Shown here one piece after another: positions 19,303-32,281 of a stretch of 64,000 nt of DNA. This DNA comes from Comamonas terrigena NBRC 13299 (lineage in GTDB: Bacteria > Pseudomonadota > Gammaproteobacteria > Burkholderiales > Burkholderiaceae_C), in NCBI RefSeq assembly GCF_006740045.1, contig NZ_AP019749.1, forward strand, positions 1,321,001 to 1,385,000, written 5' to 3'. The notes under the pieces were generated by a model. That model was given only the letters and a program-made list of their open reading frames with translations. It made no database searches and was not told the DNA's origin. A program made the translations under genes and the position numbers. The stretch's first letter is position 1, and each line of letters starts with the position of its first letter.

Positions 19303-19418
19303 GCGCCAGGACGGTGCCAGCCGGTGCCGCCTGCCGTGGCTTGAAGAATTACTAAACCCGCATAAGCGGTTTTACAGTTTTAAAGAAAATTGCAAGGTTT
19401 ATGCAATCCGGAGTTTCC

Positions 19419-20399
19419 ATGACTGATTCCCTGCGCCGTGGTCTGCTGGCTGCGGCTGTGCTCGCCGCCACTGTGCCTGCCTTGTCTGTAGCGGCTGAAG
19501 CCTGGCCGACCAAGCCCATCCGCATGGTGGTGTCCTACCCCGCTGGCGGCGTGAGCGACAACGTGGCGCGCGCACTGGGCGACAAGCTGTCGGCCCAGCT
19601 GGGCCAGACCGTGGTGATCGAGAACAAGGCCGGTGCTGGCGGTGCGATCGGTCTGGACCAGGTGGCCAAGTCGCCGGCCGACGGTTACACCCTGGGCTTT
19701 TCGTCCATCAGCCCGCTGGCGCTGAGCCCCCACCTGGGCAAGATGGCCTTCGATCCGCTCAAGGACATCGCCCCGGTGGCCAGCGTCATGTACTCGCCCA
19801 TTCTGATTCTGGGTACCAAGGCCAACAAGGCGGCCAACTTTGCCGCACTGATGGAACAGTCGCGCAAGGACCCGGGTGTGGTGCGCTGGGCCACGGCCGG
19901 CTTGGCATCGCTGGGCCATATCGTGCTGGAGCAGGTGCGCCACCAGGCCAAGGTGGACATCACCCACGTGCCCTACAAGGGCGGCGGCCAGCAGATGAAT
20001 GACGGCCTGGGCGGTCAGTACGAGATCCTGTCCACCAATGCCAGCCCCACGGTGATGCCCCACATCAAGAGCGGCAGCCTGACGCCGCTGGCCGTGGGCG
20101 CGCCCAAGCGCCTGGATTCGCTGCCCAAGGTGCCCACCCTGGCCGAATTGGGTTATCCAGCAGCCAACAGCACCTCGCTGTTCGGCATCTTCGCCCCGGC
20201 CGGCACCCCCAAGGCCGTGCTGGACCGTCTGAACGCCGAAATCAACAAGGCACTGGCCGAGCCCGATATCCAGCAGCGCCTGAAGGCCAGCGACAACGTG
20301 CCCACCGGTGGCACGGCCGCGGCTTTTGCCAAGCAGATCGCTGCGGAATCGGTGGAGAACGCCAAGATCATCAAGGCCGCCAGCATCACGCTGCAGTAA
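19419..20399 (+). CDS. Bug/TctC-family periplasmic solute-binding protein
   Basis: Tripartite tricarboxylate transporter receptor protein, 326 residues, with a Sec signal peptide (LLAAAVLAATVPALSVAAEA). Mature start WPTKPIRMVVSYPAGGVSDN and IENKAGAGGAIG are hallmark Bug segments; SPADGYTLGFSS and THVPYKGGGQQMNDGLGG follow. ATG 19419 follows GGAG at good spacing, whereas an upstream in-frame ATG at 19401 has a badly spaced AAGG. No TctA/TctB membrane partner lies nearby, which is normal for the many orphan Bug genes of this group. The ligand is unknown. Confidence 0.92.
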   Translation: MTDSLRRGLLAAAVLAATVPALSVAAEAWPTKPIRMVVSYPAGGVSDNVARALGDKLSAQLGQTVVIENKAGAGGAIGLDQVAKSPADGYTLGFSSISPLALSPHLGKMAFDPLKDIAPVASVMYSPILILGTKANKAANFAALMEQSRKDPGVVRWATAGLASLGHIVLEQVRHQAKVDITHVPYKGGGQQMNDGLGGQYEILSTNASPTVMPHIKSGSLTPLAVGAPKRLDSLPKVPTLAELGYPAANSTSLFGIFAPAGTPKAVLDRLNAEINKALAEPDIQQRLKASDNVPTGGTAAAFAKQIAAESVENAKIIKAASITLQ

Positions 20400-20426
20400 G
20401 CGAAACGGTTGTTCATTTCTCCCCGA

Positions 20427-20452
20427 AAAGCACTGCCTGGCAGTGCTTTTTT
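20427..20452 (+). terminator. Intrinsic terminator after the Bug gene
   Basis: AAGCACTG / CAGTGCTT stem with loop CCTGG and a T6 tail. On the minus strand it has a shorter T4 tail and may also serve the EAL-HDOD gene. The following 165 bases to 20617 hold nothing I recognise. Confidence 0.8.
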
Positions 20453-20617
20453 CATGGCCGTGTGCTGCATTCACCACGTGCATGCGCGGCTTTCCGGGCG
20501 GCTGCTCCGGCGGGGGGCAGGGCGCTGCGCCGGTGAAGGGGGCCGGTCGCTGCAGGCCCCCCGTTCATGGCGGCGGATGCAGGGCGGGCCTTAAACCGCC
20601 CACGGGAAGCGCCGGAT

Positions 20618-21883
20618 TCAGGTCGTGGACAGATTGTCCGTCCATGCCAGCGCCTGCAGGTGCGCCAGATTGATCTGTGGATCGCTCAGCCGCGACAGGG
20701 TGGCAGAGCGGTCGTGCAGCAGCGGGCTGCAATCCTCGCAGGCACGCGTCAGCTCCAGCAACTCGCCCAGAACGCCTTCGTTGCGCAGCAGGGCCGCTCC
20801 CACGGCATCGGGCACATTCACCAGGTTGAGCGTGGCCTGCATGGGAATGTTCAGCATCACGTCCAGCAGCGAGAACACGCCCACCACAAAGGCCTGGTCG
20901 GCCTCGTCCTCGCCCAGCAGTTCCAGGGCCAGCAGCTCCATCAGGCGCCCACGCACCACGGCGGTCTGGCCCACCGATGAGGGCAGGTTGCCGAACTTGG
21001 AGGCCGTCAGCAGCAGCGCGGCCCAGCGGAACATTTTCTTCAGTCCCAGGATCAGGACGGCCTGGCGGAAGGAGGTGATTTCCCGTGCCATGCCCAGGCC
21101 GGCCGAGTTGATCAGTCGCATCAGATTGAAGGCCAGGCCGGCATCTTTCTTCAGCACGGCCTCGATGGCTTCCGGATGCGCCTGCTGGCGCAGCAGGTTG
21201 ATCAGCTGGATGATGCTGGCCTGGGCCGGGGCCAGCAGGCGGGCTTCCACCAGCGCAGGGCGGGCAAACCAGTAGCCCTGGAACAGGCGGATGCCCATGT
21301 CCTGCAGCAGGTGGTAGTGCTGGGCGCTTTCCACTTTCTCTGCAATGATCTGGGCCTTGGTGTGGCGCTGGGCATAGCCCACCAGCACGGCGAGCTGTTC
21401 CGGGCGCAGCACGCCCAGGTCCAGCTTGATGTAGTCGGCCAGCGGCAGCCAGGCGGCGTAGGCCGATTCCAGCACCTTGTGGCCAAACGCCAGCTGAAAG
21501 CCCCGGTTGCGCAGCGCTTGCAGAATGGGCAGGCGGGCCAGCACCTCGCTGCTGGCCACATGGCCCAGCATCTCCACCTCCAGCACCACCTTGTCGGAGC
21601 TGACCAGTTCCAGCTGGCCGCTGGCCATGCTTTCGTGCGAGCACTTCACGAAAATGGGTTTGGTGACGGCCGGATCGTCACCGCTGGCATGGGACATGGC
21701 CGCAAAGATCAGGCTGACATCGTTGGCCACGCCCAGACTGGCGGGTGCACGGGAGCGGCAGAACAGCTCGTAGCCCACGACTTCGCCCTGCTGGTCCACG
21801 ATGGCCTGCCGCGCAATCATGGCGCCAGGAAGCGCCGCTTGCGCAGTGGGAGGAGGGGCAGAAGTCAAAGTGGACAGTGACAT
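20618..21883 (-). CDS. EAL-HDOD (YuxH-like) signalling protein
   Basis: Cytoplasmic protein of 421 residues from ATG 21883. An N-terminal EAL-like domain (about residues 20-215) is followed by an HDOD domain (about 215-400; LINLLRQQ, LMRLINSAGLGMAREITSFR, ILGLKKMFRW). The EAL part starts with YELFCRS and keeps IKLDL and AEKVES. It lacks the DDF metal motif (LAFGHK in its place), so c-di-GMP hydrolysis is unlikely. It probably acts as a protein-interaction output module. The start is uncertain, since an open frame extends to 21943 and no Shine-Dalgarno is visible. Confidence 0.88.
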   Translation of the reverse strand: MSLSTLTSAPPPTAQAALPGAMIARQAIVDQQGEVVGYELFCRSRAPASLGVANDVSLIFAAMSHASGDDPAVTKPIFVKCSHESMASGQLELVSSDKVVLEVEMLGHVASSEVLARLPILQALRNRGFQLAFGHKVLESAYAAWLPLADYIKLDLGVLRPEQLAVLVGYAQRHTKAQIIAEKVESAQHYHLLQDMGIRLFQGYWFARPALVEARLLAPAQASIIQLINLLRQQAHPEAIEAVLKKDAGLAFNLMRLINSAGLGMAREITSFRQAVLILGLKKMFRWAALLLTASKFGNLPSSVGQTAVVRGRLMELLALELLGEDEADQAFVVGVFSLLDVMLNIPMQATLNLVNVPDAVGAALLRNEGVLGELLELTRACEDCSPLLHDRSATLSRLSDPQINLAHLQALAWTDNLSTT

Positions 21884-21970
21884 GGGGCGTGAAGGGTGGC
21901 GGGGCAGTAGTCGGTGCAGCAGGCGGCTGCGATCATGCCGCACACAGGCGGCGCTTGTCGATGTCCATGG

Positions 21971-22780
21971 TCAAGCAATTTGCTGGAGCCACAGCAGCTC
22001 GGTTTCGGTGAAGCCGGCCTGCTTGCGGGCGCTGGTGTTGAACGGCGGCCGCAGGCGCGGGGCTTCGTAGCGTACCGTGAGTTCGTGGTACAGCGATTCG
22101 GGATCCAGCCCCTGTTTGTCGCACAACCAGCGGTACCAGTGGTTGCCGATGGCGACATGACCCACTTCTTCGTGCAGGATGATGTCCAGAATGGCCACTG
22201 CCGCCAGGGCATCGGGGGCGTGGGTATTGCGCAGCTTGTTCTGGATCTGCGGGGTGGCATCCAGCCCGCGCGCTTCCAGCGTGCGGGGCACCAGGGCCAT
22301 GCGGGCGGTGACATCGTCCGAGGTTTTCTCGCACATGGTCCACATGCCCTGGTGGGCAGGGTGGTCGCCGTAGTCCTGGCCGTGGTGCTGGCGCAGGTGG
22401 TCGCGCAGCAGCAGAAAGTGTTTGCCTTCCTCGGCGGCCACGCGCAGCCAGTCACGGTAGTAGTCGGGCGGCATGCCGGCAAAACGCCACATGGCGTCCA
22501 GCGCCAGGTTGATGGCGTTGAATTCGATATGGGCGATGGCGTGAATCAAGATGGCCCGGCCTTCGGGCGTGGCCGGGGAGCGGCGCGCCACTTCGGTGTG
22601 GTGGCGCAGCAGCGGGCGTTCGGGGCGACCCGGCAGGCTGGCCGGATCCACGGACGGCAGCTGCATATCGGCTGCTATGGAATAGTGAGCTTGCTGTGCA
22701 TGCAGGTCAAGCACAGCAAGCGCTTTTTCTTCAGGGTCGGTGAGGCGCAAGACCTCCAATGCACGGTGGCGAAGCTCCAT
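21971..22780 (-). CDS. DUF455 ferritin-like domain protein
   Basis: A 269-residue protein of the DUF455 family, a four-helix bundle of the ferritin-like superfamily with a putative di-metal site. Candidate ligands are in AIAHIEFNAINLALDA, AAEEGKHFLLLRDHL and ILHEEVGHVAIGNHW, giving the expected E/ExxH pattern. Function is not established in the family. The chosen start MELRHRALEVL at 22780 is 47 bases from the divergent gamma-carbonic anhydrase start. Confidence 0.88.
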   Translation of the reverse strand: MELRHRALEVLRLTDPEEKALAVLDLHAQQAHYSIAADMQLPSVDPASLPGRPERPLLRHHTEVARRSPATPEGRAILIHAIAHIEFNAINLALDAMWRFAGMPPDYYRDWLRVAAEEGKHFLLLRDHLRQHHGQDYGDHPAHQGMWTMCEKTSDDVTARMALVPRTLEARGLDATPQIQNKLRNTHAPDALAAVAILDIILHEEVGHVAIGNHWYRWLCDKQGLDPESLYHELTVRYEAPRLRPPFNTSARKQAGFTETELLWLQQIA

Positions 22781-22827
22781 ATTTACAATTTTAGGTTTCG
22801 CACTAAAACCAACGGAGACAGTCCCCC

Positions 22828-23355
22828 ATGGCAATTTACGAACTGGACGGCGTGGCGCCGGTGATTTCCCCTTCGGCCTGGGTGGCCGACAGTGCCCAGG
22901 TGATGGGCCAGGTTGAATTGGGCGAAGACGCCAGCATATGGTTTGGAACGGTGGTTCGTGGTGACACGGACCGCATCACCATCGGGGCGGGAAGCAATAT
23001 CCAGGATGCCAGCGTGCTGCATGCCGATTTTGGCTCGCCGCTGACCATCGGCCAGCATGTCACCGTGGGCCACCAGGTGATGCTGCATGGCTGCACGATT
23101 GGCGATGAATCGCTGATCGGCATCGGCGCCGTGGTGCTCAATGGGGCGAAAATCGGCAAGAACTGCCTGGTGGGGGCCGGCTCGCTGGTCACCGAAGGCA
23201 AGGAATTCCCCGATGGCTCCATGATTCTGGGCAGCCCCGCCAAGGTGGTGCGCCAGCTGAGCCCGGAACAGATCGAAGGCCTGCGCCAAAGCGCACGCCA
23301 CTATGTACTGAACGCGCAGCGCTTTCACAAAGGCCTGCGCAAGCTCGGCGGATAA
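22828..23355 (+). CDS. Gamma-carbonic anhydrase family protein
   Basis: Left-handed beta-helix protein of the YrdA/PaaY/CaiE group, 175 residues, with hexapeptide repeats (WFGTVVRGDTDRITIGAGSN, SLIGIGAVVLNGAKIG). The metal-binding His set is present in VLHADF and TVGHQVMLHGC, so a zinc or iron trimer is plausible. Carbonic anhydrase activity is often undetectable in such proteins, so the exact reaction is open. It lies directly upstream of hslO, a neighbourhood seen in other proteobacteria. Confidence 0.93.
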   Translation: MAIYELDGVAPVISPSAWVADSAQVMGQVELGEDASIWFGTVVRGDTDRITIGAGSNIQDASVLHADFGSPLTIGQHVTVGHQVMLHGCTIGDESLIGIGAVVLNGAKIGKNCLVGAGSLVTEGKEFPDGSMILGSPAKVVRQLSPEQIEGLRQSARHYVLNAQRFHKGLRKLGG

Positions 23356-23371
23356 ACGCCGGGCGTTTTTT
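23354..23371 (+). terminator. Weak hairpin with T-run between the anhydrase gene and hslO
   Basis: AAACGC / GCGTTT stem with a 3-base loop, merging into six Ts. It begins at the anhydrase stop, 33 bases before the hslO GTG. The stem is short, so partial termination at most is expected. Confidence 0.45.
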
Positions 23372-23386
23372 GAGAAATGAGACAGC

Positions 23387-24382
23387 GTGTCTGAACTGCA
23401 CAAATTCCTTTTTGACGGCCAGCCGGTGCGCGGCATGATCGTGCGCCTCACCGATGCCTGGCAGGAAATCCTGCGCCGCCGCGCCAGCAACACCGAAACC
23501 GGGGCCTATGCCGCCCCGGTGCGCGAGCTGCTGGGGGAAATGGCGGCGGCCGGCGTGCTGATGCAATCGAACATCAAGTTCAATGGCGCGCTGGTGCTGC
23601 AGGTGATGGGGGACGGCCCGGTCAAGCTGGTCGTGGCGGATGTGAATTCCGACCTGACGCTGCGCGCCACTGCCAATGTGCAGGGGGATGTGCCGGCAGG
23701 TGCCTCCTTGGCCGAGCTGGTGAATGTGCATGGCAGCGGCCGCTGCGCCATCACGTTGGACCCCAAGGACCGCCGCCCGGGCCAGCAACCCTACCAGGGC
23801 GTGGTGCCGCTGCAGGATGTGGATGGCAAGAAGTTCGCCCGCCTGTCGGATGCGCTGCAGTTCTACATGCTGCAGTCCGAGCAGCTGGACACCACCATCG
23901 TGCTGGCGGCCAACGAGGAAGTGGCGGCCGGTCTGATGATCCAGCGCATGCCCGTCAAGGGCGAGGCCAACCTGGCCGGTGCCACCGAGAGTGCCGAACA
24001 GGGCGATGACCGCAACGGTTTCAACGAGGACTACAACCGCATCGCCCATCTGGCCGCCAGCCTGACGCGCGATGAGCTGTTGACGCTGGACGTGGACACC
24101 ATCCTGCACCGCCTGTTCTGGGAGGAGAAGCTGCTGCGCTTTGTGCCCCAGCAGGACGAGGAGGCCGGTCCCCGTTTTGCCTGCACCTGCAGCCGTGAAC
24201 GCGTGCAGAACATGCTGCGTTCCTTGGGGCAGGACGAGGTGGACAGCATCGTCGCCGAACGCGGCAATGTGGAAGTGGGCTGCGACTACTGCGGCCAGCA
24301 GTACCACTTTGACGCGGTGGACGCGGCCCAGCTGTTTGCCGATGCGGCGGCGCAGCCGCCGGCATCCAACGCGGTGCAATAA
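23387..24382 (+). CDS. hslO: Redox-regulated chaperone Hsp33
   Basis: Cytoplasmic holdase of 331 residues activated by oxidation and zinc release. The zinc-binding cysteines are in FACTCSRERV (CxC) and GCDYCGQQYHF (CxxC) near the C-terminus, with the LRSLGQDEVDSIV linker between. Translation starts at GTG 23387, giving SELHKFLFDG, which matches the family N-terminus. No ATG is better placed. Confidence 0.96.
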   Translation: MSELHKFLFDGQPVRGMIVRLTDAWQEILRRRASNTETGAYAAPVRELLGEMAAAGVLMQSNIKFNGALVLQVMGDGPVKLVVADVNSDLTLRATANVQGDVPAGASLAELVNVHGSGRCAITLDPKDRRPGQQPYQGVVPLQDVDGKKFARLSDALQFYMLQSEQLDTTIVLAANEEVAAGLMIQRMPVKGEANLAGATESAEQGDDRNGFNEDYNRIAHLAASLTRDELLTLDVDTILHRLFWEEKLLRFVPQQDEEAGPRFACTCSRERVQNMLRSLGQDEVDSIVAERGNVEVGCDYCGQQYHFDAVDAAQLFADAAAQPPASNAVQ

Positions 24383-24431
24383 GCGCCTTGCCTGGGGGCA
24401 GGCTCGGTCCTGCCGGGTGGTCCCGCTCGCT

Positions 24432-24458
24432 AAAAAGCCTTGCTTGCAAGGCTTTTTT
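24432..24458. terminator. Bidirectional terminator after hslO
   Basis: A 12-bp stem AAAAAGCCTTGC / GCAAGGCTTTTT with T-runs in both directions, between convergent hslO and the hypothetical gene ending at 24623. The 160 or so bases after it hold nothing I recognise. Confidence 0.85.
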
Positions 24459-24622
24459 CTTGTGCGTGCCATGGGAAGATCGGGCTATGCAGGCACTTTG
24501 TACCGAAGCAGCAACTGCTGCAGCGCTGCCCGTGGCGGCTCACAGCGGCCATGGTCCATGGGCGCAGGCAGTGATGATTTATTCATAGAGTTTGCTGTTC
24601 GGGTGCGGCAAACAGGCGAGGC

Positions 24623-25195
24623 TCAGGGCTGCCCTGCGTCGTTCCCAGGGATCTTGCGGCCACCCAGCAGGCGTGAGAACAAGCGCTGCTCGCTGGCGGG
24701 GTCCACGCATTCCCGGCAACGCAGATTGGGCGCATGGCCGTGCTGCAGCGCACTGGCCACGTCGGGCCCGCTGCGCAGGGAGGATGTTTCGGTCTGCTGA
24801 ACAGCCAAGGCCTGCAGGCATTCCAGCAGCGCGCGCAGTTGCTGCGCCGGGGCGCCGTAGAGCACCCGCAGGCAGGTGGTGCCATCCATCGCATCCTGCA
24901 TCAGCTGCTGGCGGCAGGCCTGCTCCAGCGCGCGCTCGGCGGTACCCGCCGATGCCGGTGTCGGCAGCCAGAACACCTGGCCGGTGGGCAGGGGCTGCTG
25001 GGCCTGTGCCGTCCAATGGGCCAGCAGGCCGGCATCCACGAAGGAGGAGGGTGGGGAGCGCCCATCGGGCGGGCATGGCGTGCTGTCGATGGCTGCGGCA
25101 TCTGCCTGCGCCACACGCTGCCACAGCGCCTGCGGCTGGCTGCTGGCCGTGCCGGCCACGATGGCCAAGGGAAAAGGGGCAGGAAGCGGGGACAT
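24623..25195 (-). CDS. Conserved hypothetical protein downstream of ftsB
   Basis: A 190-residue soluble protein, start at ATG 25195 (MSPLPAPFPLAIVAGT) with no clear Shine-Dalgarno. Features are WQRVAQADAAAIDSTPCPPDG, a Trp/Gln-rich middle, LRVLYGAPAQQLRALLECL and a C-terminal LRCRECVDPASEQRLF with two Cys. I recognise no domain. It follows the ftsB terminator on the same strand and probably has its own promoter. A frame shifted by one (24579-25301) also stays open, but its sequence is a compositional shadow. Confidence 0.65.
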   Translation of the reverse strand: MSPLPAPFPLAIVAGTASSQPQALWQRVAQADAAAIDSTPCPPDGRSPPSSFVDAGLLAHWTAQAQQPLPTGQVFWLPTPASAGTAERALEQACRQQLMQDAMDGTTCLRVLYGAPAQQLRALLECLQALAVQQTETSSLRSGPDVASALQHGHAPNLRCRECVDPASEQRLFSRLLGGRKIPGNDAGQP

Positions 25196-25360
25196 CGAGT
25201 GGGCGGTGTGGAGCCGTTTTTCGGGGCGAGCAGGACCTGGTGGGGCCGAAGCGCGGCAGGTAGGGCCAGTGTAGAGGCCGTGGCGGTGGGGCGTGCTGCA
25301 CCGCACGGCATGGGGCCTGGCGGTAGGGGCATGGGTGTAGCAGCCGTTGTGCAGAAACGA

Positions 25361-25384
25361 TAACGGCCTCGCAAGAGGCCGTTA
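25361..25384 (-). terminator. Terminator after ftsB
   Basis: TAACGGCCTC / GAGGCCGTTA form a 10-bp stem with loop GCAA. On the minus strand the tail reads TCGTTT, a weak T-run. It lies 35 bases beyond the ftsB stop. Confidence 0.7.
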
Positions 25385-25418
25385 CAGGGAGGTGCGCGCA
25401 GGGGCGCGCCTGCGGCGA

Positions 25419-25697
25419 TCAGGGCTTGGTGATCTGCACGTAGATCTCGTTGGGTTTGACCATGCCCAGTTCGCTGCGGGCTTTCTCTTCCACCATGTCC
25501 TTGCCCTCGCGCAGGTCCGACACTTCCGAGGTCAGCCGGTTGTTTTCCAGCCGGGCCACTTCGTTGGCAGACTTGATCTGCGCGATCTGGGTGCGCATCT
25601 CCTGCACATGGTCCATGCTGTAGCTGCCCAGCCAGAGCTGGGCGTGGACGATGGCCAGTATGGCCAGCAGTACCAGCGTGACAATGCGGTGAACCAT
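25419..25697 (-). CDS. ftsB: Cell division protein FtsB
   Basis: Bitopic inner-membrane protein of 92 residues that joins FtsL and FtsQ in the divisome. One N-terminal membrane helix (about residues 4-22) is followed by a coiled-coil (IKSANEVARLENNRLTSEVS) and the conserved tail ARSELGMVKPNEIYVQI. It lies 40 bases downstream of eno on the same strand, the classical eno-ftsB order. Confidence 0.95.
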   Translation of the reverse strand: MVHRIVTLVLLAILAIVHAQLWLGSYSMDHVQEMRTQIAQIKSANEVARLENNRLTSEVSDLREGKDMVEEKARSELGMVKPNEIYVQITKP

Positions 25698-25737
25698 GGT
25701 GCGGGGGAGGCGCTCGACTCAGTGAAAGGGCTGCGGA

Positions 25738-27165
<1,428 letters not shown>

Positions 27166-27196
27166 TTACCGGATGGCGTGCATGGTACGCGCTGCT

Positions 27197-28054
27197 TCAG
27201 GCTTCGAAGGCGTTTTCCAGGAAACCGTTGCGCTTGGTCACATCGTCCAAGGCCACCAGGGTTTCCAGCAGCGCCTTCATGTGCTTGAGCGGCACGGCGT
27301 TGGGGCCGTCCGACAGGGCGTTGCAGGGATCGGGGTGGGTTTCCATGAAGAGACCGGCCACACCCACGGCCACGGCCGCACGGGACAGCACAGGCACCAT
27401 CTCGCGCATGCCGCCGCTGCTGGTGCCGTTGCCGCCGGGCAGCTGCACGCTGTGCGTGGCGTCGAACACCACGGGGGCGTTCGTCTCGCGCATGATGGCC
27501 AGAGAGCGCATGTCGCTGACCAGGTTGTTGTAGCCGAAGCTGGCGCCGCGTTCGCAGGCGGTGAAGCTGTCTTCGGGCAGGCCTGCTTCCTTGGCGGCGG
27601 CACGGGCCTTGTCGATGACGTTCTTCATATCGTGCGGGGCCAGGAACTGGCCCTTCTTGATATTGACCGGCTTGCCCGACTGGGCCACGGCACGGATGAA
27701 GTCGGTCTGGCGGCACAGGAAGGCGGGCGTCTGCAGCATGTCCACGACGGACGCCACATACGGCACTTCTTCCACGGTGTGCACGTCGGTGAGCACCGGC
27801 ACACCGATTTCCTTCTTCACCTTGGCCAGGATTTCCAGGCCTTTTTCCATGCCCGGGCCGCGAAAGCTGGTGCCCGAGGAGCGGTTGGCCTTGTCAAAGC
27901 TGCTCTTGAACAGGAAATGGATGCCCAGGTAGGAGGTGATTTCCTTGAGCTGGCCCGCCACGTCCATCTGCAACTGCTCGGACTCGACCACGCAGGGTCC
28001 GGCGATCAGAAAAAAGCGTTGGTCCAGGCCAATGTCGAAGCCGCAGAGTTTCAT
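27197..28054 (-). CDS. kdsA: 3-deoxy-8-phosphooctulonate synthase, metal-dependent type
   Basis: Condenses PEP with arabinose 5-phosphate to make KDO-8-phosphate for lipopolysaccharide. Length is 285 residues. It carries IAGPCVVES near the N-terminus, where the metal-dependent enzymes have the ligand Cys and the E. coli type has Asn. The other expected ligands are present: His in [10 protein letters not shown], Glu in METHPDP and Asp in ALSDGPNAV. It is 36 bases downstream of pyrG on the same strand. Confidence 0.97.
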   Translation of the reverse strand: MKLCGFDIGLDQRFFLIAGPCVVESEQLQMDVAGQLKEITSYLGIHFLFKSSFDKANRSSGTSFRGPGMEKGLEILAKVKKEIGVPVLTDVHTVEEVPYVASVVDMLQTPAFLCRQTDFIRAVAQSGKPVNIKKGQFLAPHDMKNVIDKARAAAKEAGLPEDSFTACERGASFGYNNLVSDMRSLAIMRETNAPVVFDATHSVQLPGGNGTSSGGMREMVPVLSRAAVAVGVAGLFMETHPDPCNALSDGPNAVPLKHMKALLETLVALDDVTKRNGFLENAFEA

Positions 28055-28090
28055 GGCGGGTTTCCTTGTCGTATCCGGTCAAGTCGGCGC

Positions 28091-31082
<2,992 letters not shown>

Positions 31083-31123
31083 GCGCGTACCGCCCCTGTT
31101 GACCTGTTTGAAGATTTTTGCCC

Positions 31124-31630
31124 ATGTACACCTCGAACTATGACGGCCCGCGTGGCGGCGACTATGTGCGCTATGTCGATTCCCTGCTGCGTGCCAGTCC
31201 GCTGTACCGCAGTGCCTTCCATGGGCTGAACGCCGGCAACCGCAGCGACTTCACCGATGCGGGGGCCACCCCGGGCGCACAGCCGGCATCGGCGCTGGCG
31301 CGGGTGCGCGAAAAGGCGCAGGCAGCCGTGCAGCAGGCACAGGAAGCTCAGCGTGCAGGCCGGCCTGCGGCGCAAAAAGCGCAGCAGCGCAAGGCCCGCA
31401 ATCCACGCAAGCAGCTGGAAGCGGAGCAGGCAGCCCGCCGCGCCGCGCAGCAGCAGGCCCAGGACAAGCCGGCTGCTGCATCCTGGTTCCGTATCACGCC
31501 CGGGCGGATCGTGTTTCTGGTGTTCCTGGCCATCCTGGGCATGGTTGTGCCGGGTCTGGGTGCGCTGCTGCTGCTGTTCGGCATCATCAGCGCAGTGCGC
31601 AAGGGCATCCGGTCTGCCGCCAAGGACTGA
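31124..31630 (+). CDS. Hypothetical membrane-anchored coiled-coil protein
   Basis: A 168-residue protein. The N-terminal third is polar (YTSNYDGPRGGDYVRYVDSL). The middle (about 60-120) is an Ala/Gln/Arg-rich helix likely to form a coiled coil. The C-terminus has a hydrophobic hairpin (FLVFLAILGMVVPGLGALLLL) and a basic end. I do not recognise the family. It lies 41 bases after coaBC and ahead of dut on the same strand, so co-transcription is likely. Confidence 0.7.
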   Translation: MYTSNYDGPRGGDYVRYVDSLLRASPLYRSAFHGLNAGNRSDFTDAGATPGAQPASALARVREKAQAAVQQAQEAQRAGRPAAQKAQQRKARNPRKQLEAEQAARRAAQQQAQDKPAAASWFRITPGRIVFLVFLAILGMVVPGLGALLLLFGIISAVRKGIRSAAKD

Positions 31631-31758
31631 GCGATTTCCGAAATGCCATGCCGGGCCTGGCGGCACGGCACAATGCAGCCTTTGTTGTCTGACCGGCGGC
31701 AGAGCCCGGCCCCTTCCCGTGGCGCCATCGGCGCCTGCAGCCCGCTGTGAGTTTCCCC

Positions 31759-32208
31759 ATGAATGTTGACCTGAAGATCCTGGATGCGCGCCTGCGCGAG
31801 AACATGCCCGCCTACGCCACGCCCGGCAGTGCCGGACTGGACCTGCGCGCTTGTCTGGATGCGCCGCTGACGCTGGAGCCCGGCCAATGGCAGCTGGTGC
31901 CTACCGGCATGGCCATCTACCTGAAAGACCCCGGCTACGCCGCCATGATCCTGCCGCGTTCCGGCATGGGCCACAAGCACGGCATCGTGCTGGGCAATCT
32001 GGTGGGACTGATCGACAGTGACTACCAGGGCCAGTTGATGGTCAGCGCCTGGAACCGTTCCTCCACCGCGTTCACGCTGCAGCCCATGGACCGTCTGGCC
32101 CAGCTGGTGATCGTGCCGGTGGCGCAGGCGCAATTCAACCTGGTGGAAGAATTTGCCGATACCAGCGAGCGCGGCGAAGGCGGCTACGGCTCCACAGGCA
32201 AGCAGTAA
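31759..32208 (+). CDS. dut: Deoxyuridine 5'-triphosphate nucleotidohydrolase
   Basis: Trimeric dUTPase that keeps uracil out of DNA and supplies dUMP. It has 149 residues from ATG 31759 ([12 protein letters not shown]); a GTG at 31747 would add four. All five family motifs are present: [45 protein letters not shown] and the flexible C-terminal [10 protein letters not shown]. The coaBC-dut neighbourhood is widespread in proteobacteria. Confidence 0.97.
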   Translation: MNVDLKILDARLRENMPAYATPGSAGLDLRACLDAPLTLEPGQWQLVPTGMAIYLKDPGYAAMILPRSGMGHKHGIVLGNLVGLIDSDYQGQLMVSAWNRSSTAFTLQPMDRLAQLVIVPVAQAQFNLVEEFADTSERGEGGYGSTGKQ

Positions 32209-32228
32209 GCGCAAAGGGCGTCCTGAAA

Positions 32229-32260
32229 CAAAGCCCGGCGTTGCCGGGCTTTGTTTTTTT
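32229..32260. terminator. Terminator between dut and the DsbA-family gene
   Basis: AAAGCCCGGC / GCCGGGCTTT stem with loop GTT, followed by GTTTTTTT on the plus strand. It lies between convergent genes. Confidence 0.88.
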
Positions 32261-32281
32261 GGGTGCCGCAGACCACGCAGA

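Noticed and set aside
19341..19385. Terminator or promoter between xerD and the Bug gene
   Set aside because: CCGC-ATAA-GCGG is only a 4-bp stem, and the TTGAAG/CATAAG pair has wrong spacing; not enough to annotate.
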